Source of the DNA: Ricordea florida
Lineage: Eukaryota; Cnidaria; Anthozoa; Corallimorpharia; Ricordeidae
Direction of reading: 5' to 3'
DNA length: 64,000 nucleotides
Assembly (NCBI GenBank): GCA_949710005.1
Contig: OX453282.1
Coordinates: 7,659,465-7,723,464, forward strand
In this document: in pieces, positions 42,701 to 54,600 of the stretch
How the letters are laid out: each line of letters opens with the position of its first letter
Numbering within the stretch: position 1 is the stretch's first letter
The notes under the pieces: model-generated
Databases searched by the model: none
What the model was told of the DNA's origin: nothing
The model's input: the letters and a program-made list of their open reading frames with translations, nothing else
Made by a program: the position numbers and the translations under genes

Positions 42701-45700
42701 TATTCAAATTTATTTTAAGGTTTCTTAAAAAGGGTACTCTAAAACGATTGTTTTATTTCCTCCAATTTCAAAACGAACACAACCAGTTCCTCCCGTTTGT
42801 TACTTGTTTAATCTGTGCCTATTTCTGAAGCTCTGTACACTGAGACGATAACAATGCTTTTCCTCTCCAATGTCAAACCAAGCATGACTGGTTCATCCGG
42901 TTTATAACCTGTTCAAGTTACGCCTTTGAAAAGGAACTAGGCTTTCGCTTTCCAATTTCAAACAAGCATTACCGGTTCATCCGGTTTAGTACCTGATCAA
43001 GCTGCGCCGTTTTCTCCTGTAACTTGTTCTCATAATATTCAGTCAACTCTTCCAAAGCTTGTTCCTTAGATTCCTCCATCTCAGTCAGCTGTCGTTCATA
43101 ATCTTCCTGCATTTTCTGGCTCTTGGCTTGCAGCTCCTGATATTTTTCATACTCAGACATCAATTTCTGGTTGTTCGCCGACTCTAAATCCTGCAATTCC
43201 TTACCGTGCTTTTCAAGCAGATCGGCGATTTCTTCCTCGTGTTTCGCTTCTTCTTTATCTTTGTCCGTCTTCAACACCTGGTTTTTGGTTTTCAGTGACT
43301 CCATTTCCTGAATGAATTTTTCCGTCAGCTCTTTGATTTTCTCGTTGTAGTTCATGTCCTTCAGACGCAACTGGTATTCATTCTCCATTTTTAGCTCCTC
43401 GACACGGGTTTTCAGTTCCGCCATCATAGAGTTCTGTAAATAATAGTAAAATACAAACACAAATTTCAACATGCTGATTAGCTGACAGCATACCGATTAA
43501 TTCCGAGCGGTGCAGAAAATTTGAATTAAATTTTCGCATGTTTGTCGACCATCAAATGAATTAGAGTAATGTTAGGAATGACTAGGTGCTCGTAAATTGC
43601 TCGAAAACAACAAATTGCACAATTCCTATTTCCCTAGCAAACGTACGTTACAAGAAGTTTGAAAAGCTAAGATGTGAACAAGAGCTAAAATTAGAGTAAA
43701 AAAAAATAATGCAAATAAAAGATACCAAACATGATTTAATAAGCTCTTAACTCCATTCAAAAATCACATATTACAGAAATAGTTAACAGACTAAAAAGTG
43801 GGTCATTTACTCATTTTCTTTGTTAGTTTGTTAGTTGTTAGCTGTTGCGTTGTTAGTCTGTTAGCTGTTACTTTGTTTAGTTGTTAGTTTTTAGCTGTTA
43901 GTTGTTAGTTTATTACTTGTTAGCTTCTTATTTGTTAGTTTGTTAGTTGTTGGTTTGTTGGTTTTTAGCTGTTAGTTGTAATAATAACACCGGAGATGAG
44001 CCTTAAAAGTACTGGGCTCATAAATTCATTCATTAACTCCCCTACCACCCCACCCCCCCCCCCCCACCCCATGTCATAATTTCTTTCTGGCCACGGCCCT
44101 GACGGTACAGCAATGTCGGGCATAAAACTGTTTAATATTGTACTGCTGATTGATCTAGGTCCTGAGTTTTCATTAACTCCCCTACCACCCCACCCCACCC
44201 CATGTCATAATTTCTTTCCGGCCACGGCCCTGACGGTACAGCAATGTCGGGCATAAAACTGTTTAATACTGTACTGCTGATTGATCTAGGTCCTGAGTTT
44301 TCATACAAATCAAGTAAAACGGCAAACGGTACGATCGCATTCAGCCAATCACCAAGTAGAAATACAAGAGCCCCCAACCCATCAGCCCCTAAAACAACTC
44401 GTGAGATAACCTTTGTTGTATATGTGTCACGAAATGTCTCACCTTTTTTTCAAGTATCCATTCTAGTCACAACCCTAAAACAACACACACAACAGACTAA
44501 GTGCGGCTTGAGAGTGACTAAGATCTCTTGTCATCCCAGCACGAAGTGTAAGCAAGACAGAATAACTCATGTCTCACCTTCTCTTCTAAGTCTGATTTGG
44601 TAATCAGGATTTCTTCAGCGTAGCCAACTTCTTTGTCTCTCTTCAGACCTCTCCCTTCTTTATCCACGGCTTTGAAAATGAACAAACACGCGTCCTCGGA
44701 CACCGTGAACAGGTATTGATCGTCATAAGACATGCGCATCTAGAAACAAGACAATAAAAAGAACGTGACAAAAATTTTGCTTCAGTGCGTGAGCTGTTTA
44801 TTATTATTCCCACTTTACAAATACATGCGATCTCTATTAACCCTTCAAGTCCCAATATCAATATACATTTTCTCCTAACTGTACTATTAAGGAGAATTTG
44901 TTTAAATATCAAAACAACTGGTTTTTTTGTGATCATTTTCGTTATTCTCATAACCTGAATGGTTGACAAACAGTGAATATTGTAATGAGAAATTAGATGC
45001 TGGTCACTACTGGGACTTAAAGGGTTAAGGGAAGGACCACTAGAAAAGTGATGGGGGGGGGGGGGGTGGGGAAAAAAACAAAATAAATTCATGTAAGGGA
45101 AAATGCCAAGAAAAAAATTCATGCAAGGAAGAAGGTAAAAAAAAAAATTCGTGCAGAAGGAAGGTCCAATTGTGACTTTTTCACACATAGTAAGAAAAAT
45201 TCGTGCAAAGGGGTTCACCTGAAAAAAAATTCCTGCACAAGTAGTGAGCGAAAAAAAGAATTCGTGCAAGCTGAAAATGGTCCGTCCCTAAGTTCTTCAG
45301 AACTACCAACACCTGGACGATCGACCTCGATCAACAACCAATGAAATGTAAAGGTGATGAGAGACAGGCTACCTTGGTGATGGCCCCAGAATGCACCTGG
45401 TGCTCCTGCCACTCTCCGGGTACGGTCAGCGGAAACTTCATGGCACGCAATGTGCCTGAGCTTGTACCGGTGAACAACATCCGACCAGAACGAGACATAA
45501 CACACTGCGTCAATACAATGTCATTGGCTGGGACTTCGCGGAGGATCTGCGGATGCACAACCCCAACTTTACACTCACAAAACAGAGCTAAAAATTGGCG
45601 GTCGCACGGTCGCCAGTGGCGAGTTAAAACTGACCAGGGCTACCAAAAGTTAAGGTTTGAACACCCAAAGTGCGACTATGCTACAGAATTTCGAAAAGTT

Positions 45701-48700
45701 GCAATGTAAATTATGCGAAGTACAAAGTTAAAAATAAAACTCAATATGTAGTTTAATTGGACTACCTTTCTCTTCGTTTCTTTGCCTGGACTCTAAGATC
45801 ATTCATTTTAGTGAATGTTTAGTTCTGAAGTGGAAATTCAGAGCCGTTTTAACAGTGATTTAACGAGCGATCCAAACTCACAACATGTAGACGCCATTTT
45901 GATTTCGTGATTGCCACGTGACTCTGAAAAAAAATCGTGGGCTACTTCATTTTGGGATGGGCCACTAAGAATTCAAGGAAACTGTCCCCACTGGCCACCA
46001 AGCACTGGAGTTAATTTTTAGCCCTGACTAAATCAATTGAGGTAACAGGGGAGGATGCAGGATTTTTCTCAGGAAGGGGTGCACCTCTATGAAATGACGT
46101 AACTGATCTGACGGGTGACGTTAACAAATTTTAAAAGCGAACAACCCTAACCACAGGTCATTTCAGGGGTGGGCAGGGTAGTGGGGTGGGCAGGGTAGTG
46201 GGGTAGGCAGGGTAGTGGGGTGGGCAGGGTAGGGTGGGGTATCTGATAATACAAGCGAGCTCCAGAGAACGTTCCACCGCAAGTCTTACTTTTCAATTCT
46301 TACAGTTTTCCTCTACACACCTGTGAATCGCATATTTCCTTCAGCGTTCTGTCCGATCCCACGGCGAATGTTGTTCTACTGTCCGGTGAGACGGAAACGC
46401 TGGTGTAACTACACGATTTAAGCACGCTTTCACCCTCACGCTTGTAGCTCGTAACGTTCCACTCGTACACGGCTCCATCCATACCACACGAGATGATCTT
46501 ACTGTCATCCTGACTCCAGATCACTTGGCGAACCTGTTGAATGAACAGGACAAGTAAGCAGACACAAAAATTCTAGATCTCCTACTACAAGGTGACGAGA
46601 ATTGGGAACTCGATCAATAAGAACGTTTAAACCCAGGGATACTCCCACCCTTTTATTAACAATACTGGCTCCAAAGGGTGGGGTTTTGATCCATTTTGCT
46701 CTGAATGCGAGTGACGGCGATCACGATAAGCCCCAGAATGGCTGCCCCTGTCGTGACACTCTGCCTCAGAGACTACCTTTCTTCGCCGTCTTCCCAGAAC
46801 CAAGCGATCCCTCAGCGAATGCAGTGCTCCCTGCCGAAACGTTTCCGCAATAGCAACGGAACTACCTTGAAACGAAAGGGAAACCACTACTCAGGGATTT
46901 CCAATTTTCGTTGACGCATTGACATTGTCGATACAACTTCGTACGGTATTTCCCGAACCGTTTTGGTACAAAATCTTCGTCTTCTTCTGGAATTTTTTCG
47001 TTGTTTCGGCCATCTAAATTTGGCAGTGAAGGTTTAACGTGGCTCTTTAAAAAAACAGTATACGATATAACTGTATATGTTTGGTTGAAATTCTTTAGAT
47101 ATACTGTACGTACAAACGTCACCGACTTAATACTTAAATGTTTAATTTAATTTATTATATAGACACGAGTGTTTTACTGGAAAATATACCACTCGTAAAA
47201 TTCATTCATTATTTTCCATAATCTCACACGTGAGTTTATCGATGACGTAATTTCGGTAATTTCCCTCCGAAATTCTTTTTGTCTAGATAATAAAAAGAAC
47301 ATTAAACGGCGGCTTGAAGATATGAATTTTATTTTCTCGTGGCACAAACAATATTTTACTCACTCGCTGCGCTCGTTCGTAAAATATTGTTTTGCCACTC
47401 GAAAATAAAATTCATATCTTCGCGCCACCGTGTAATATCCTCTATTTAATTTAATCAATTTTTACTGCACACAATATGCACAAGTAAGCAGCAGGGAAGG
47501 ACTAGAAAGGAACCGTGAGAACCATACGTGCTAGTCCACCCCAAATGTGATTTTACTTCCTTAATATCTTGTTGTACTGTAAGTGAATCTTAAGAAAATT
47601 CATCATTATAAAAATTAAACACTTGGCAGCGAAAGTTTAACGTGCCTCTTTTACACACAGTAAAGGATATAAATACATTTTTGGCGAAATTCTTAAGATA
47701 TATGGCACGTACATACATGTTACGTTATATTATTATGTTACCGGAATTTATGAATTCAAGGTACATAAGAGAATAGATAATCATAACGGACAAAGAAAAC
47801 CACTTATTTGTATTAAACGTTTAATAATTAATATATATGAACAGTGACATCCAAACATTGAAGTGCTCGGATAAGCAACGTCTGAAAGACTAACATATGC
47901 TGCTTTAAGCCCCCTGACTTCCAGCTCTGATCAGTATACAACTTCTCATTTCAATATAATTGCAATACCAAGAAAACGGATGATGAGAATTCAGAAAAAG
48001 ATCAGCCTATGGATACTGAGTTGACGTAATACTACATTCCGACTCTAAATAGGTAAATAAGGAGGCTTAGTAGCGAACCAATCAGAGCGCGTGATTTTGT
48101 AAAATCACATGAGTATTTCAAATACTCATGTGATTATACAAAATCACGCGCTCTGATTGGTTCGCTATCTCAGATTATCAGCTGGTAATCACCTCGACGA
48201 ACAAAATGGCTGCCAGTCGTTCGCGCACTTTTGATGAAGTAAAGTTTTTTTGGTCTTGTACAATGCTTTTTCTTTTCTTTTCTTTTTAAATAATTACCTG
48301 TGTGTTTATACTAAAACAATTATTCGCCTGATTATCGGTGAATAATCACCGCGACTTCGTTTCGGTTCATATTCACCGATAATCACTTCGCCTTCAGCGA
48401 ATAATTGTTAAGTACGACACTTTTTTAGGACAATTGTTGTTAAGATCATGGGAGTGAAAGGGTCAAAGATCGATCCCAATAGTTATATGTTTAATAGCCG
48501 CGTTTTTTATATGACGATTTTTCTCCAACTACTTTATCATTGCTCGCATTCTCTGTTCCCGACCCTGAGACGGTAAGGAACGGGCTAGAGGTCGAGCAGG
48601 CAAAAATGAGAAGAGCTGCATGTGTCTAAAAATTCGCTGGAATGCATTTGCCACAGAAAAACAGGGATTGTGACATGTCAATAAAAGTTACCGTTAATAA

Positions 48701-51637
48701 GACAGAAAACAAACACAGAAACAAACAAACAATCAAAAAATTGATGACCAAAAGATAACTTTTTACGTGCAATGACACGTCACCGAAAATCCCCTAGTTT
48801 CTCAATGTTCTGGATCGTTACCGTTGACAATATCATTAAGGAGCTTAAGATTTTACGACGGCCAGGACAACAACAACGCCGCAAAACAGTAATATCATTG
48901 GTTAAAAGAGCATAAGTAATCGTGCTGCACGTGCAGCACGGATTCTTGCGGTACTCCGCATAACGACGTGAAATTACCAAATTTGAGGTTTTGACGAAAA
49001 CGTAAACATGCAACAGAGAATTTCTCATTCTCTATTTTAACTCTGAAACCGCTCCTACCAATTTATTTTTAGGATATTTCACTCATACTGTATGACGTGA
49101 ATGAAACTGAACAATCGCGAAAAACTTATGATCAAGCAAAGTTATAATTATTTTGAGGTGACGTTATCGTCGACCGTCGCCGTCGTAGATCTTAAACTCC
49201 CCATTCTTGAGACTGTTAAAAGTTTACTTTTAATTAGTCACAAATCTGCAAAACTTACAACTTACCTTTCCATTATGCCCTTTCAAATTTCCGACATTCT
49301 CAAAGGTTGTGGAAGAATACAGCTGAATCACGTTCCCATGAACCGCCGCAAAGAGATGGCCGCCATTACTAAATGAACACTGTAAACCCAAAAAAATAAA
49401 GTCTATTACTGACAAAAAAGTCTCCCTTTTTAGCAAAGTATCTTATATACAGTGTGGTACTAACGCTTTCATCTGTGGATCAAACCATGCAGTGTGACCA
49501 TTCTTTAGAAAGCTGCTGAACAGTACTGTACTGTGGTACTGTTTGTCTTTAACTATACAGTGTGGTTCTAACTTTTTCATCTGTGGATCAATCCATGCAG
49601 TGTAACCATATTCTATGGAAAGGTACTGCACGTTAATGTACTGTTATCAGACGCTGATGATTATATACTAACCTCCCTACAACCTCTGATAGTGAATTCC
49701 TTGAAGGACCTGATGTCATCAATCAAAAGGTTCATGAGACGTAACTTATCACTGAAGCCGACCAGAATGTACAGTCCTGAGGGATGGAGGGCGATGCTGT
49801 AGCATTCCTCTTGAAATTCCTTATACTGCTCCAACGAACTGAAACATAAATAAACCAAAGGTAGTCAATGGTGAGCTCGTGGCTTCTTGAAACCTTTAAG
49901 CCTGGGTTTCACTGTGCCAGAAGCATAAGCAAATAAAAACTAAGAAAAACGGGTCCTGTGGGGTTTTATAAGACAAAAGGACGGTGATTTTCTTTGTTTG
50001 TTCCTTTGTCTTTACTTTGCTAAGCTTGTGCTTGGTCTAACGTGTATGTCGATGTCTTATGCTCATGTCAATGTCTTATGTCATATGCTTGTCTTTATTC
50101 CTTTGTGTTCTCCTTTGTTTTCTGCTAATCCTTTGGCCTGGTTTTCACTACGACGCAAGCATAAGGATTAGCAGACAAGCGTATGACATAAGACATTGAC
50201 ATGAGCATAAGACATCGACATAAAACCAAGCGTAAGCAAAGTAAAGACAAAGGAACAAACAAAGAAAAACACCGTCCTTTGTCTAATAAAGCCCCTCAGG
50301 ACACGGTTTTCTTTGTTTTTATTTGCTTAGGCTTGCGTCGTAGTGAAAACCAGGCTTTAAAAGTAGCGCATGGACTCCTGCTCGATCACGTACTGTACGT
50401 GATCGAGCACATGTACGGTACATGTACGATGACTGTAATTGTCTACCTAGAGAGTGAAACTTCAAAACGAACGTTAAAATTAATACATGGGAAATCCAAG
50501 GTTCCTATTGGCTCCGATGTTTCTTTTGTTACCCGTTTTCCGTGACATTTCTGAGCCACCATCCCCCGGCAATACCTAACGCTCGAAATGTCAGCACCTC
50601 CCTCTTACCTTACAGTGGTATAACTTACTTTATCAAAACATATGTATATAGTCACACTTAAAGTCACACAGATGTATTGCATCTGTGAGTTCCCACTGAT
50701 AACATTAATGCTCCAAGAAAATGAGCTCCAAAACTGAGAGAAATGTGTCAAGAAAGTCTCACCAAGCTTCATAGTTCCATATTCTAACAGATCTGTCCAA
50801 GCCACAAGTTGCAATAAGAGGCTTTCTAATACACACGTCCATACCAGTCACGGCACCATGATGAAACGATTGTGACAACAGCTCAAAGGAAGCAAGATCA
50901 CCCTGTAATAAAATGGATTAAAAGAATCATTCTGATAATGGTTGTCTAAGTAATCAAGGTGCACACGAGCCTTGAAGGCCCACAAGGCCAGAGATTATCC
51001 CGGTTTCAGTAGCATGAAACACCTAGGAGTATTATTACTCCCCCCTAAGAATGGATGCTAGTCCAATGCAGGATCACCCCCCAGCATCATAAATTGCCAG
51101 TACCCATTCATACACCTGGGTGGAGAGAGACAGTGTGGAGTAAAGTTTCTTATTATCTAAGGAAACAACACAGAGCCATCACTAGGGCTTGAACTTCAGA
51201 CCTCCTGCTCGGAAGTCCGACACGCTAACCACTACACTACTGTGTCTGCACGATTGGTTGTATGAGCTGTCCAAAATTAAATGACAAATCAGTTGCTTCA
51301 GACACTGAATGAATTCGAACGATCATCATTAAAGCTTTTCTCAGGGAGTAGATTATACTCTATTTATTAATTCTGGACAGCAACATATGACATAAGACCT
51401 TTTGACTTCACTGTCTGGGAACCTGCAGTTCTCCTTAAAGGATGTGGTGTCAAACTGTGCTACCTAAAGTACTTTAATGTGACTACCGTATCTGTTAATA
51501 CAAATTTTTACTTCTTAATTTATTTGATTTAAAAGGTTTTAATCATTTAAGAAGAGGAACTTAGTTTGGATCTATTATTATTCCTGGAGCCATTTAGTTC
51601 TGCATATTTACTGTGTGACATTTAAACTTGATTTAGC

Positions 51638-51673
<36 letters not shown>

Positions 51674-54600
51674 ACAATCGACCTCAAATCGCATCCGATC
51701 GCACAATTCACGAAAAATCGCATAATTCAAAAAATAACGCACAATGTTCATAAAATAAAGCATGAATCAACAAGTTTCTTTGGAATTCCTGCAAAAATAC
51801 GCAATTTTCAAGATGATTTACCTTGGAAAAAGGCTAACAAGACTCTTTCACCTTCGATTTCGTATTCATTCGAAGTTAAGGCGTTATTTTGAATGTCAAG
51901 GACCTGGTACGAGTCTCATTCTTAAAGAGTCGCCTATTGGTGTAACACAAACACGCCCCTTGTTCAGATTAGCCAATCTGAATGGCTGTAATTTCCGGCC
52001 GTTTACCCGCACGGCGGACTACCCCCACGGGTGATTTTTGCCAAAAGGAAAAAGGGAATCGTCAGAACACGCACTTGCAGATGACCCGCACACAAAAATT
52101 AAAGAAAGTTATGCAAAACAGTTAGAGAACTCACAAAATTTGAAGCGATGGAGCGCTTTGAAAATTGCTCTGAGCCTTTCAGGCATTTTTTAATTGAACT
52201 CGTATTTCTCGTAATTGAGTCGTGGAAACACTTATCGTATCGTATTAGAATCGAAGAAAACTTTATTCCTTGTCTTTTGCTTAACAAAATACTTTTCAGC
52301 ATGCTATTAGCAAGTTTTCAGAACCACTGAAAACTATTGAGAATTGAACAAACTTGCAAAATTCGGTTCGCAATTTCCTCAAGAAACAATATCTCGGGAT
52401 CTTCCGGGTCTTAGAAATTGCTTGAAACGGGATGCATCGAGTATTTTGGTATTATTTATATCCTTGCAGGAGCCCGTTACCCCGATCCTGGGCTCCTGAT
52501 CCTTATCAGTGTTTTGTTTACATGCGTGCCGACAATTATATTTTTATCGCCTTGAACTAATTATGCGGCGCTATGAATTGAACAGATCACTAAAACATTT
52601 ATTTATCTCAGGTTCTACTTAGTCTTAAAAATCACTTGAAACGGGAATATACTCCACAACGTAAGGCCGTGCTAGCTAGGAATATTTCGCAGACAATGTT
52701 AGGTTTGCACTGCACGTGTGTCGACAGATGTCAGCATCCTGTTTCAGTTTAGCTCCACCTCGTTCCCAGGGTTCTCTCCTACTCGGGGGCCGAGTGGGAG
52801 AGGACTCTGGGAACAAGGTTGAGTTTAGCTTTGAGTTTTACACAATAAAACTGTTTCATATAAAGCAGAAACGCATTCAAAATGTCTTAAGAGCAGCAAA
52901 AAAGTGTTTTTCTTACCCTGAAATCTTATAAAACAAGCTTAAAATTGCTCAGAAAAAAATCGCACAATCTTCATTATTTATCGCATAATTGGCCTCTGTA
53001 ATCGCATAATCTGCCCTGCAAATTTCGCATAATTTGCATTTTTTTATCGCACCCTATCAGAAGGCCTGTTTAGCTAATTGTTAATGAATATTCGGGTTAT
53101 CCTTTGTCCTTTATGTACTAACTGTAGTAATCATTTAAGGTGCATTCAATGTGCATTCATGTACTAACAATCACTGTAATTTTTCTGCCTTGTTTCTTTC
53201 CTCTCTTCCCTTTCTGTTGATGAACAAAGTAACATTCTTTTGTTAACAATTTAAATTACTCTTAAAAGGAAAAAAATGCTGTCCTTTGATTTAGATCTAA
53301 AAAATTTATTTTTGATCATGTGTATTTAATTATCATTATTATATTGCTAGCCTGGAGTCACTGTAGTTAGTTTAAGGTTTAAAAATTGTCTTAAAGTTTA
53401 TAACTTATTTGTTTAGCTGTTTTGAATTTGTTTAAAGACTGGTTTGAAGCTATAAAATTGTTATTAATACAGTCCATGCACTTTTAGAAATTAATTTAAA
53501 TCAAATGAACTTTATACCATTAAATACCAAATGCAGAGAACATCCTACAATGCATAGGCATTTCTTTTCTTAAAAAAAGGAGTGAAAACTATAAATTAAA
53601 AGCAAAATACAGGGAAAAGTTTGCTAGGGATAACAAAGTAAGCCCTACGTGAAAATCTGACCCGAGTTATTCAGCAAAATGCAAAACCTTAAGCAATATA
53701 ACAGTCACTTTAATTCGCTCATAGCTCTACAATCAACCCTACATTAATATTCCAAACTTAATACTGAAATTCTCTTAAGTCTCAGTATTCCCTGCCCTAC
53801 CTTTCCAAGATCAGCAGTTGACATGGTGATGCAATAAAGTTGGCTTGACTTTGTACTGCAAACCAGCGTCTCTTCAGACGGACTAACAGTTAGATTCACA
53901 ATCTCTTGATTTTCTGAGAGCTGCGGGTCAGGGCTCTGCGTATCTACTGGTATCTTGATCTCCCTGGTCTTCTTGTAAAAGTCCTTCTCCTCTGTCTTCT
54001 CAAACAGATGCACTGTTCCTGTACCACCTGAGCAGATAAAGCCTTTGGAGAAGGAAATGATACAGGTAACTTGGGGTGGGAAATCCTGACTGATTCCACT
54101 TTCTGGTACACTTGCCATGCTTTGTCTGGAGAAAAGAAAACAGATCAGAGGCAAACAGCCATAAATAACATCTGATAAACTGCTAAATAAAATTAATAAT
54201 AATAATGATGATGATCTGTCAATGGTTTGAAAATGACTCTGATGACCACTTCCACTCAAGTTGATGAAATGTTAGTTAACATCCTCAATAACACTAGTAC
54301 TTTTCAGAACTACAGGTAGACAAACAATAATGGTGATAATGATAATAATAATAATGAAAGCGAATAAAAGCAATTGCTGGCTGAATTCTGGCGGTCATTC
54401 AACTTGGCAACCTCAACTGGGAGCCAATTTACTTATCTACAACCCTGGTATGGAACAGTTTCACTTGTGTTCATCAAATCACTCGATCAGCTCGTTACCT
54501 TGTTGGAGCAGATGCATTCGCTGCCCCTCCACCAACCTGGAACTCATTCTTTAGCTCTCCTGAATCAAACAAAAGGAGTCTACCAGAATCAGTACCAGCA

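Noticed and set aside
44643-45269. 208-codon minus-strand frame with many Phe/Cys residues
   Set aside because: It lies over a MITE with A/T runs and CFAP57 exon 9 in another frame. No homology is recognisable.
51659-52330. Plus- and minus-strand frames inside the 1.43-kb element
   Set aside because: Short, overlapping on opposite strands and without transposase-like residues, so the element is treated as non-autonomous.
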